Source: Diplodia intermedia (lineage: Eukaryota; Ascomycota; Dothideomycetes; Botryosphaeriales; Botryosphaeriaceae). From it: 64,000 nt of DNA. Below are positions 54,824 to 64,000 of the stretch, in pieces. A model generated the notes under the pieces. That model searched no databases and was not told where the DNA came from. It saw nothing but the letters and a program-made list of their open reading frames with translations. Both the position numbers and the translations under genes were made by a program. Location: assembly GCA_021495925.1 (NCBI GenBank), contig JAKEKT010000037.1, positions 124,001-188,000 on the forward strand. Reading direction: 5' to 3'. Numbering within the stretch: the stretch's first letter is position 1; each line of letters opens with the position of its first letter.

Positions 54824-55426
54824 ATGGCATCCTTAGAGAGATCAAAGCGAAGAAAGAAAGAAGGAGAGTAGACGGTTTGGAACAGGAAAATCACGGGAAA
54901 CGGCAGATCACCTAGGCAGCACTCAGCCAAGTCGGATTAGATCCGACGTATGACACAGAGAAATTAGGCTTCAGCGGAATAGAAGCCAGATGTCACGTTC
55001 GCACGGAGTTTCGAAGGCGGTAGAAGCACGATGATGCGCGCCCAAGCTTCTGGGCCCTTGGGCAACGCCATTGGTGGTGAGCGGCGCCGGTGGTGCCTTT
55101 TCCGGAAGGCGGTCAGCCGCGAGATGTCCAGGTGTCCTCGAAATGACAATGTGGCCCTTGGCAGCTTAAGTTCTGCCGCCGAATCATACAATAGAAACGT
55201 CCGCCGTGTCCTCAACCACGCTTACCATTCTCTTGTGCATCCAATTCCCCGGCGGAGCTCGTGTCTTTTGTTTCTCTCTGTCCTCCCCTCCATGTCCACA
55301 CTTTAATATAAAGACCACCCCCGCCCGCAAGCTTTTTCTTATCGAGGATTCACTGATATCCCGCCCCGTCTGGAGCTTCGGAACAGCTTCAAAGCCAGCT
55401 CCCCTCTCCTTACTCACCCACACAAC
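54824..55426. other. Intergenic region and LHS1 promoter
   Basis: 3' flank of sideroflexin, then the upstream region of LHS1. No separate gene is seen. Confidence 0.5.
55305..55313 (+). promoter_or_regulatory. TATA-like element of LHS1
   Basis: AATATAAAG lies 114 bases before the LHS1 start codon, in a position that would give a leader of roughly 80-90 bases. Confidence 0.4.
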
Positions 55427-58400
55427 ATGGCGCCACCAGGTCGCCGGCGCTATGGCGCCCTCACCATCGTCCTCGCGCTCTTCTGCGTCTTCGCCACCAC
55501 CGCGCACGCCGCCTCCGCCGTCCTGGGCGTCGACCTCGGAACTTCGTACCTGAAAGGCGTCCTCGTCAAGCCCGGCATCCCCCTCGAGGTCGTCCTCTCC
55601 AAGGACTCGAAACGCAAGGAGGCGGCCGCCGTGGCCCTCAAGACGCCCCGCACGCCCCTGCAAGCGGCAGGCGCAACCTTCCCGGAGCGCGCGTACGGCG
55701 GCGACGCCCTCGCCCTCTCCGCCCGCTTCCCCGCCGACGTCTACCCGAACCTGAAGCCGCTGCTGGGCGAGCGCATGGCCGACAGCGGCGCGGCGCGGGA
55801 ATACCAGCGGCTGCACCCGGCGGTGGAGATGGTGGGGGTGGCGGGGCGCGGGGGCGACGAGACGGTGGGCTTCCGCAGCCCGAGCTTCGAGGCGGGCGCG
55901 GCGCCGTTCGGCGTCGAGGAGCTGCTGGCCATGGAGCTGCAGAACCTGCGCGAGAACGCCGAGGAGATGGCGGGCGGCGGCACGCGCATCACCGACGCCG
56001 TCATCACCGTGCCCGCCTTCTACACCGCCGCCGAGAAGCGCGCGGTCGAGCTGGCGGCGGAGCTGGCCGGCTTGAAGGTGCTGGCCCTCGTCAGCGACGG
56101 CGTCGCCGTCGGCCTCAACTATGCGACCACCAGGACTTTCCCCAGCGTCAGCGAGGGCGGGAAGCCCGAGCACCACATGGTCTTCGATATGGGCGCCGGC
56201 TCGACTACGGCGACGGTGCTGCGCTTCCAGGGCCGCGCGGTCAAGGATGTGGGTCGGTTCAACAAGACGGTTCAGGAGGTCCAGGTTTTGGGCTCTGGTT
56301 GGGACATGTACCTCGGTGGTGACTCGCTCAATGAGCTGATCGTCGAGGACATTATCGAGCAGTTCGTTGAGAAGCCCGAGGCAAAGGCGGCCGGCGTGAA
56401 GGCTGAGGATGTCAAGAAGCACGGCCGCACCATGGCGAAGCTTACCAAGGACGTCGAGAAGATCCGTCAGGTTCTCAGCGCCAACCAGGAGTCCAGCGGC
56501 AGCTGGGAGGGCCTGTACCAAGACGTGGACTTCAGGTACAAGATCAGCCGTGCGCGTTTCGAGGAGCTGGCCACCCAGCATGCCGCTCGCGTCCTGGCTC
56601 CCGTCCAGCAGGCGCTTGATGCAGCTAACCTGACTTTCGCCGATCTGGACTCCGTCATCCTCCACGGCGGTGCCGTGCGCACTCCGTTCGTTCAAAAGAC
56701 GCTGGAAGGACTTGCGGGCGACGTGTCGAAGCTTCGCAGCAACGTCAACGCCGACGAGGCTGCTGTTTTTGGCGCTGCCTTCAAGGGTGCCGGTCTCTCT
56801 CCCAGCTTCCGCGTCAAGGAGATCCGTGACAGCGACACTGCCAACTTTGCCGTGAACATGAAGTACATGTGGAACTTGAAGGAGCGCAACCAGAAGCTCT
56901 TCTCTGCTACTTCTCGCACGGGCACCGTCAAGGAGATGCCTTTCAAGATGCTTGGAGATTTCGAGTTCACCTTGAGCCAGGAGACCCGTAAAGACCACCA
57001 GGAACCTGTTCTGAGCGTTCGCACTGGAAACCTCACGGCTGTCGTCACCGACTTGATTGACAAGGAGGGCTGCAACCGGGATGACATCAACACCAAGTTC
57101 TCCATCAAGCTCGACCCCATCACCGGCCTTCCTGAGATTGTCAAGGCTGAGGCCAGCTGTGAGGTTGATGAGGCCGAGAAGAAGGGAAGCGTCGTTGATG
57201 GCGTCAAGGGCCTCTTTGGCTTCGGCTCCAAGGATGGAAAGCAGGAGCCTCTCAAGGAAGGCGAGGAGGATGAGACTACCGAGACCGTTGAGCCCGAGAC
57301 ATCGTCTTCTTCGGCTTCCGGCTCCTCCACCTCCGAGAGCGCCAAGGCAAGCGAATCTGCGGAGGCCAAGGTTCCCAAGAAGAAGGTCGTTACCAGCAAC
57401 ATCCGCTTCAGCACTTCCCGTGAAGGCTTCGAGAAGGTTTCGAAGGAGGAGATGAAGCGTATGAAGGACCGGTAAGTTGACAACAAGTCTAAGTGATGAT
57501 TAGAATGATTTTCTGACAAGATGATAGCCTGGCCGCTTTCGACGCTTCTGACAGGGCCCGTATTGCCCGTGAGACCGCGCTCAACGAGCTCGAGGCTTAC
57601 ACCTACCGTTCTCGGGACCTTCTGGAGGAGGACGGCTTCGTTGCCGCCTCCACTGACGCCCAGCGTACGGAGATCCAGGCCAAGCTTTCCGAAGTCAGCG
57701 AGTGGCTATACGGCGATGGTTCCGACGCCGACACGAAGACGCTCAAGGACAAGCACGCCGAGCTGACCGCCCTCATCAAACCCGTCGTCACCCGCCGGGA
57801 CGAGTCCCGCAACCGGCCCGACGCAGTCGAGAGCGTCAAGAAGGCCCTCGACCAGACGCAGAGCATGATCAAGCTCATCAAGGAGACGGTCGACAAGGCC
57901 TCCGAGGCCAGCTCTTCCGCCGCCGCCGCTTCGGCCGCATCCGCGTCCGCCTCTTCCTCCTCCACCCCGGCCGCCGATGCCGAGGCTTCGGGCGAAGCGG
58001 ACCCGCTCGCCGACCTCGAGGAAGAGGAGAAGGCGTCGTCTTCCAGCGCGGCCGAGGACGCGCAGGCGACGGAGCAGCCCGCGTTCCTGTCGCCGTACAC
58101 GCAGGCGGACCTGGACGAGCTGAGCAAGGCCTTCGAGGGCGCGAGCAAGTGGCTCGACGAGAAGCTGGCCGCGCAGGACAAGCTCGCGGCGACGGAGGAT
58201 CCCGTCCTGTCGACCAAGGAGCTCGAGCGCAGGGCGGAGGAGCTGAACAAGGTCTCGTTGGAGCTGTTGCAGAGGAAGCTGAGGATGCCGAGCGCGAAGA
58301 AGTCGTCGTCGTCGTCGGGCGGCAAGAAGAGTGGGAGTGACAAGAAGAAGAGCGGCAAGGCGAAGGGGAAGAAGGATAAGAAGGCCGAGAAGGAGAATGC

Positions 58401-58464
58401 CGAGAAGGCTGCCGCTGAGGAGGAGGTGAAGGATGAGGGTACGCCTGAGCATGGGGAGTTGTGA
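55427..58464 (+). CDS. LHS1: ER lumenal Hsp70-like chaperone Lhs1 (HYOU1/Grp170 type)
   Basis: Two exons, 55427-57471 and 57528-58464, with a 56-base intron (GTAAGT...GATAG), giving 993 residues. The signal peptide is about residues 1-28 (ending ATTAHA). The Hsp70 nucleotide-binding domain follows, with VLGVDLGTSYLKG, VLSKDSKRKEAAAVAL, ITVPAFYTAAEKRAVELAA, HMVFDMGAGSTTATVL and VILHGGAVRTPFVQ. A beta-sandwich, an acidic Ser/Glu loop and a long helical domain follow, as in Grp170 proteins. The C-terminus is Lys/Glu-rich and ends in HGEL, where HDEL-type ER retrieval signals are normally found. Yeast Lhs1 is the exchange factor for Kar2/BiP and helps co- and post-translational translocation. The BiP partner is not in this window. 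Confidence 0.94.
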
Positions 58465-60439
58465 GTGGAGAGAGAGAGTGAGCGTTAAAAGTATGATGGC
58501 TTTTTTTCCCCTCTGAGACGGTCGAGATGGTGGGAGAGCGTTCGTGTCCGTCAGCCTCGTGTGTGTTGAGCTGGACTGGACTGGACTGGACTGGACTTGA
58601 TGATGCTGCATATAGGCTTAGGAGTTTTGCTTCTGCTGTTTTCCTTACTGTCGCGCTTTGACTTTTTTTGATAAAAAAAGAATTGACTATTCTCTTTTTA
58701 CCTTTGGAGCTCGTTTGGGTGTGTGTGTCGGTGCTTGTGATATGTGGAGGGGCGTGTGGCTGCAACATGGGTATGGAACGTGCCTCTGAGCGGCTGGTGA
58801 TGTCAAGAGGTCACCTGCATCGCCCGGTTTCTTGGGTATCTCACGTATAAAAACACCTATTATCTGTTCCGTTTCTTTAGCTATGGCGAGCGCTTCTACT
58901 GTCTAGACAACAGCTACGAATGGCTTATCACTTCGGTGTGCTTCACAACTACTCCCCCTCCGCTTCATTGACGTATCACTCTTCCAGCCGGGCATCAACC
59001 ATGGAAATCAACGGCAATGTTGAGCTTCGGCATCACGTATCAACGGTGCCGCTCGTCAGCAATCGGGAGCGATGCCGGCCCTCCGCATTGCGAGAAAATG
59101 GTGGAGCTATTTCTTTTTTTTTTTTTTTGGTGCGTGCTTGGCTTTCTGAGCGCGAAGAGGGAGGCGGGAAAGTCTAGGAATAAACAAAGGCGGGGACACG
59201 ACGACCGAAGAAGTAATTCGCTCATGGTCTTCCTTCTCCGACGAGTATATGTACAGGTGTTCCAATGAGATAAACACTGCTGGAGAAGCTGCTTGGTGAG
59301 GAAAGCCCCCTTTCTGCCGCGGGGAAGTGTTGTTTTATACATCGGCGCGAGGTTGTTGTGAAATGCCGGACACGCGTGGGGTGCGTGGCACGTGGGAGGA
59401 CCGCCGGCGGCGCTGCCTGGCGATCATATGCGCGGTGGTGTGCTCGTGAGGGAAGGGTTTGGGTTTTGTCGGGTGGCCTTCAACAGCTGGGATCTGTGTG
59501 GTGGTTTGTGCGTACTTTTTTTTTTGGTTTATAAAAGGATCGAGAATCGAAGGGGGGTGGTGAGACTTCAACGGCATGGCGCATCTTTGCGGTTCTGTCC
59601 GGAGGCCACAAGTGGATAATGACTGCTGTCGCTCACCTCACTCGAACTTTCTCCCTTCACAACTCGCAGCTGAACTCCCCCCGCGCGAGTAATCAGCATG
59701 ATGGCGATCACCATCGTTATCACATCATGGGTATGCTCAGAATTCTTTAATTATGAAATACCACAGGCCTCATCACGAGGCAATGATGGACAGTATTTTC
59801 GAGCCACCCCATACTCTGGTGGCTGTTTTTGGCATATGCAACTGGCTTCCCCAAAGTAGAATTCCCAATTGTGAGCACAAAAGAGTGAGTTCACTGAGAC
59901 TGTCTTTATTCTTCCGGGTTCACAAGACTCTGCTGATACAGGTGCTGTGCGGCAGATATTGAGGTAGAACCAATAAACGACACTTTAATATTCGTGCTTT
60001 TGGAAATCCAGTTCGCTGGTGCAGGTGGCCAGCTCGATCCACGTGCGCAAATGTCGTGATTACTTGCCCAGCACCATTCTATGGCGGTGTTGTCCTAAGA
60101 GAGATGGTCGGGTCTAGCCGAGCATATTGGTCGAGGATGTAGATGCACGGAGGCGTCTCTCATTCGGCCTCTGAAAATCGGAAACAAGCAAAAATTCCGT
60201 GGCGTTGCAAATCAGAGAAAGCAATGAAGCTAGTGATTGTGTTCTAAAATGACTGCATGCTGTTGAGCCCGGTCCATCCAACTAAACCAGTTCTTCGAGC
60301 ACATCTCTTGGGAGAAAGTTCGTTGCCTCCGTCATTGCTAGTCCGGCTCGACCAGACCCAGCTCAAACCAATCATGCAGTTTGCCGTAGGAATTGACAAA
60401 ACGAACCGTGTCCATGCACTTCAATGACTCGTAGCCTTC
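58465..60439. other. Intergenic region, no gene seen
   Basis: 3' flank of LHS1 with a short tandem repeat, T runs near 59107 and 59515, and otherwise featureless sequence up to the F-box gene. Confidence 0.5.
58571..58597. repeat. Pentanucleotide repeat (CTGGA)5
   Basis: Five CTGGA units plus a partial CT, 110 bases after the LHS1 stop codon. Confidence 0.9.
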
Positions 60440-61223
60440 TCAAATTCCCCCAGCATGGGTATCTTCCGATTCATTATTCTCCGCCTCACCCAACCTACTG
60501 TCCTCCAATATACGTCTAATATGGCTACAGTAGGCCCAGTACGGCGCATTAATAGCTCTGTATGCGTCATGGATACGACGGATGTTGAGCATGAGATACG
60601 ATGCCCACGTCGGAGCTACGGTGATGTAGATCGAGCCGGTTCCTTCCAGAACAGAGCCAGCGCGGTGCACCCAGTTTGTCTCGCAAGGAAGTGCTAGCAT
60701 GGTACATGTGTCCGAACCACGCAGGATGTGGATGCCACGAGCTGGAGGGGTGAGTTCTGTTTAAAGTAACGATAGATGGGCCACCAAGTTCTGTCGAGAG
60801 CACGTTCATGTCAGGCGAGCACCACCAGCGCGTGTACGGGCTCCAGAGCGTTCCGTTGTCGTGAATTCCGGGCCAGATCCAGCCGATGACTGCCGCCGAG
60901 GGCCATTCCCGAATCCACATCTCGAAATCAAGCGGAACTCCAGAAATAGGCAGCCTGCTGATATACTCCTCACGGTCGAAAGGCTGCGTGTATGGAAGCG
61001 TATATCCACGAGACTCAACGAACCAGGGCTGAGAGATGAAGTTCCACCATACCATGAACAATTCGCAACGGGTGGGATGAACGACAGAAGCTCTATGTAT
61101 GTTGTCTTCGATGGTAATCTTCCAGTACGTCGACACATGGCGCATCCGGATAAGTGCTTTTAGAGGAAGAACGCCGATGATGTGAAGCTGCATCTCCGGC
61201 GGAAGTCCGCCAAGCGTCGTCAT
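60440..61223 (-). CDS. F-box protein gene, probable frameshift
   Basis: From the ATG at 61223 the frame reads MTTLGGLPPEMQLHIIGVLP, then LKALIRMRHVSTYWK, an F-box. Aromatic-rich sequence follows (FEMWIREWPSAAVIGWIWPG, LWSPYTRWW) like that of other fungal F-box proteins. Around 60757-60767 (plus-strand sequence TCTGTTTAAAG) the protein-like signal moves to the next frame. That frame opens just after a TAA at 60761-60763 and reads LTPPARGIHILRG, ALPCETNWVHRAGSVLEGTG and YITVAPTWASYLM, ending at 60440. No GT-AG intron of normal size joins the two frames without losing conserved-looking sequence. One extra base would explain it. The original protein would be about 260 residues. It is either a pseudogene or a sequencing error next to an AAA run. 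F-box proteins recruit SCF ubiquitin-ligase substrates. Confidence 0.62.
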
Positions 61224-61657
61224 GACGAGAAATAACGGATGAGTACGCTGCTCTCGTTTCCTGTTGCCATTTGAGTAAGCTCTGTAGGTAGCAATGATCG
61301 GAATCATAGGCGTCAAGCTGCAGCATCATTCGGAATTCGATGGTACCTGGTGTTATTCAAAGATAGGCGAATGCTGAGTGTATCGTGATTGCGACCGGAA
61401 AACTGTCGGGTGTTGAGTGTGTGTCAGTACAAAGTCAAGTTGACGTGAGAGGTGGATGGCGGCGCAGGGCGGCACAGGGACGGAAGGTGGGGCTCGCGTC
61501 GACATGCCAGGCACCCAGAGTCGCTTGCTTATCGATAGCCGTAGCGCGAAAAATTACCCTCCGCCTTGACGATCCAGCGCCCGGCGCGTCACCTTCGCTC
61601 CAACACGCCGCCGTTCTCTCTCTTTCACACTCCGCAGAACCCGTCTGAGCAGCGACA
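61224..61657. other. Divergent promoter region
   Basis: 434 bases separate the F-box gene start (-) and PUS7 (+). A CT-rich leader precedes PUS7. Nothing else is assignable. Confidence 0.5.
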
Positions 61658-63910
61658 ATGGCCGAACACGAGCACGACGAAGCCGATCGCCCCGTCAAGC
61701 GCGTGAAGCTCTCCGATGAGGGCGCCGCGCCCGACTCCGCAATGGCCGACGCGCCTGCGCCCGCGCCTGTCGCAGAGGCCGCCGCAAGCTCCGCCGAGAA
61801 CGAACAAGCCGACAGAACGGCCCTGAAGGAGCAGACCGACAAGGAGGAGCGCTTCGGCATCACTGCCTTTGCCAACACCAGCATCCCCGGCTTCTCTGGT
61901 ATCCTGAAGCAACGCTATGTCGACTTCATGGTCCATGAGATTCTCCCCAACGGCCAAGTCTGTCACCTCGAGGACGACATTGGCATGACTGCCGCGAGCG
62001 CAAAGAAGGAGGGTGGAGACAACGGCGAGCCGCAAAAGCTGTCCGGGGAGCAGGCTGAGGAAGCTGCCAAGATCTCGGACGAGAATCGCAACACTCTGCA
62101 CGAGATCTTCGGCGAAGAAAAGACACAGAGCATAACGGGCCTGAACAAGACTGTTCTTATGAATCCAGGCCGCAAAGCCGCACAGTTCAAGCCTGTCTAC
62201 TCCAACCCTGTCACTGACAAGATGGCACGTCAGCGCGCCCACGAGTGCATTCGCGAAATCTTTGCCGGCCGCCTCGTTACTTCGACCCAAGACGACAATA
62301 TCATAAAGGTTAGCGCAAAAGGAAGGGCTGGCCAGAACGGTGGCGACAATAAGAACAACGGCCCTCGCCGTCAGACTTTCGATGAAATGGGCGGGGACAA
62401 CCTACACTTCACTTTGTACAAGGAGAACAAGGATACCATGGAGGTAATCAACCATCTGGCTGCGCAGTTCAAGACTGTCCCCAAGAAGTTCAGTTTTGCC
62501 GGGACCAAAGATCGCCGTGCAGTCACGGTTCAGCGGGTTAGTGTCAAGAGGATTCGCCCAGAGCATGTGGCCCATATTGCACGCGGATTGTTCAACGCTC
62601 GCATTGGATCGCTTTCGTACCAGCCCAGGGATATCTCTCTTGGAGACCACAGTGGCAACCAATTCACCATCACCCTTCGCGATTGTCACTTCCAGGGGGA
62701 GGACGGCCTGGACTTTGCCCAACGCCTGGAGCTCGCCAAGGACATTTTGGCGAAATCCACCGCCGCATTCCAAACAGAGGGCTTCATCAACTACTTTGGG
62801 CTTCAACGTTTCGGTACATACGACGTCAGCACGGACAGTATCGGAAAGTACATGCTTTCGGGAGACCTCGCGAAGTCGGTCGATTTGATTCTCGCGTACA
62901 GTGACGAAGCTCTAGCTGCGGCACAGAATCCCGAGACCAAGGCCCGCATCTCGGAAGATGATAAGAAGCGTGCCCTCGGACTGCACAAGTGGAAGACGGA
63001 AAGGAATGGCAAGGCGGCACTCGACCTGATACCGTTCCGCTTCTCTGGCGAGCGCGGTATCATCAAGCATCTTAGCACAGTCAGGAAGAATGGCGAGTCT
63101 TACGCAAACGACCACCAGGGCGCTCTCGGAACACTGGCCAAGAACCTTCGCGGCATGTACGTTCACGCCTACCAGAGCATTGTCTGGAACGTGGCAGCAA
63201 GCGAGCGCCTGTCCCGCCACGGTGCGAAGGTCATCCCCGGCGATCTCGTCCTCGTCTCGGAGCACAGAGACAAGGAAGTCAAGAAGGAAGAGGAGGTCCT
63301 CGACGAGGTCGACGAGTTCGGCGAGGTGGTGATCAACCCGCAGGGCGACAACGCCGCGTCGGCAACCAACGACTTCGAGCGGGCGCGCGCGTTGACGGCC
63401 GAGGAGGCCGGCAGCGGCCAGTACTCCATCTTCGACGTGGTGCTGCCGCAGCCCGGCTGGGACATCGAGTACCCGAAGAACGACATCGGCGCGTTCTACG
63501 CCGAGTACATGCTCGACCCCGCGCGCGGCGGCGGCGTCGACCCCCGCAACATGCGCCGCAAGTGGCGCGACATCAGCCTGCCGGGCGGCTACCGGAAGCT
63601 CATGGCCAAGTCGCTCGGCGCCGTCGGCTTCGACGTCAGGCCGTACCGGTCCGACGACGAGGAGCTGGTCGAGACGGACCTGGCGAAGCTGGTCAAGCAG
63701 GGCGGGTCGGTCACGCTGGAGGAGACGAAGAAGAAGGTGATGCGCAACTACAACGACAGACCGCCGCCGCCGCCCGCGGATGCGGACGCGCAGCAGAAGA
63801 TTGCGGCCGTCTTGGTGTTCCAGCTCGGCAGCAGCACGTATGCCACCATGGCGCTGAGGGAGCTGATGAAGGGTGGCACCGAGGCTTACAAGCCTGACTT
63901 TACTCGCTAG
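61658..63910 (+). CDS. PUS7: Pseudouridine synthase 7 (TruD family)
   Basis: One exon, 750 residues, with the ATG at 61658 in a CACAATGG-like context. The acidic and Ala-rich N-terminal extension (residues 1-65) precedes the TruD fold. GFSGILKQRYVDFMVHEI is the N-terminal motif. FSFAGTKDRRAVTVQRVSV, near residue 279, carries the catalytic Asp in the GTKD context. INYFGLQRFGTYDVSTDSIG is the NYFGxQRFG signature, and AYQSIVWNVAASERL lies in the C-terminal half. Pus7 makes pseudouridine at position 13 of several tRNAs, position 35 of tRNA-Tyr, and sites in U2 snRNA and mRNAs in yeast. The frame ends close to the window edge but is complete. Low-complexity Lys/Glu segments sit in the TRUD insertion (EVKKEEEVLDEVDEFGE). 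Confidence 0.95.
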   Translation: MAEHEHDEADRPVKRVKLSDEGAAPDSAMADAPAPAPVAEAAASSAENEQADRTALKEQTDKEERFGITAFANTSIPGFSGILKQRYVDFMVHEILPNGQVCHLEDDIGMTAASAKKEGGDNGEPQKLSGEQAEEAAKISDENRNTLHEIFGEEKTQSITGLNKTVLMNPGRKAAQFKPVYSNPVTDKMARQRAHECIREIFAGRLVTSTQDDNIIKVSAKGRAGQNGGDNKNNGPRRQTFDEMGGDNLHFTLYKENKDTMEVINHLAAQFKTVPKKFSFAGTKDRRAVTVQRVSVKRIRPEHVAHIARGLFNARIGSLSYQPRDISLGDHSGNQFTITLRDCHFQGEDGLDFAQRLELAKDILAKSTAAFQTEGFINYFGLQRFGTYDVSTDSIGKYMLSGDLAKSVDLILAYSDEALAAAQNPETKARISEDDKKRALGLHKWKTERNGKAALDLIPFRFSGERGIIKHLSTVRKNGESYANDHQGALGTLAKNLRGMYVHAYQSIVWNVAASERLSRHGAKVIPGDLVLVSEHRDKEVKKEEEVLDEVDEFGEVVINPQGDNAASATNDFERARALTAEEAGSGQYSIFDVVLPQPGWDIEYPKNDIGAFYAEYMLDPARGGGVDPRNMRRKWRDISLPGGYRKLMAKSLGAVGFDVRPYRSDDEELVETDLAKLVKQGGSVTLEETKKKVMRNYNDRPPPPPADADAQQKIAAVLVFQLGSSTYATMALRELMKGGTEAYKPDFTR

Positions 63911-64000
63911 GCGATGGTGGTTGCTCGCTCGCTCGCCCGCGCGCATACTGTTGTTATGTTCTTTTTGCGAATCATGGCATACGTGGGGATCGTGGCATAG
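63911..64000. other. 3' flank of PUS7
   Basis: Ninety bases of T/G-rich downstream sequence up to the window edge. Confidence 0.4.

Noticed and set aside
113..64000. Search for a CRISPR array, prokaryotic operons, IS elements or a biosynthetic gene cluster
   Set aside because: All genes have eukaryotic structure; no spaced identical repeats, transposase, PKS, NRPS or terpene synthase is visible.

Overview
The window looks like nuclear DNA of a filamentous ascomycete (Pezizomycotina). A Dothideomycete-type genome is my best guess, but class level is inference. The supporting evidence is short GT-AG introns, mostly 47-117 bases, with CTRAY-like branch points a few bases before the acceptor. 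The gene families also fit: CON-6, fungal rhodopsin-domain membrane protein, GH55 beta-1,3-glucanase, Lhs1-type Hsp70, a BrlA-like C2H2 factor, and a PNP-NACHT-ankyrin NLR. I could rebuild exon structures for most genes from splice signals and frame continuity.

Layout. 0.1-2.6 kb: a conserved fungal protein of unknown function with a nuclear look (+). 4.2-8.2 kb: a three-exon NLR-like receptor (+). 10.5-10.7 kb: an intron-containing tRNA, read as Arg-UCG, preceded by a shortened duplicate of itself. 11.6-13.2 kb: the C2H2 transcription factor (-). 13.2-24.2 kb: eleven kilobases with no gene I can defend, starting with a very GC-rich block. 24.2-24.9 kb: a small Ser-rich basic protein (-), divergent from a large five-exon protein with repeated HHYGRDAA motifs (26.0-29.9 kb, +). 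31-32 kb: an AhpD/carboxymuconolactone-decarboxylase-like gene (-). 33.0-34.4 kb: a six-exon seven-helix rhodopsin-domain protein (+). 35.6-36.0 kb: con-6 (+). 36.8-37.7 kb: an old, diverged direct duplication. 38.1-40.7 kb: a divergent pair, a PAC4-type proteasome assembly chaperone (-) and a carnosine N-methyltransferase-type enzyme (+). 42.9-45.3 kb: secreted GH55 glucanase (-). 47.0-48.5 kb: PLP aminotransferase (-). 49.8-52.5 kb: a large DUF8004-like protein (+). 53.3-54.8 kb: sideroflexin (+). 55.4-58.5 kb: Lhs1 (+). 60.4-61.2 kb: an F-box gene that seems frameshifted (-), divergent from PUS7 (61.7-63.9 kb, +).

Most genes are unlinked housekeeping or lineage-specific genes, and I see no biosynthetic cluster, transposon or operon-like organisation. 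The best candidate for an unusual system is the NLR. It has a nucleoside-phosphorylase N-terminal domain, a NACHT NTPase, near-identical ankyrin repeats and an extra hydrophobic N-terminal segment. No neighbouring gene looks like a partner effector. Other points of interest are the HHYGRDAA-repeat protein, the damaged tRNA duplicate, the frameshifted F-box gene and a strong G-quadruplex-forming tract.
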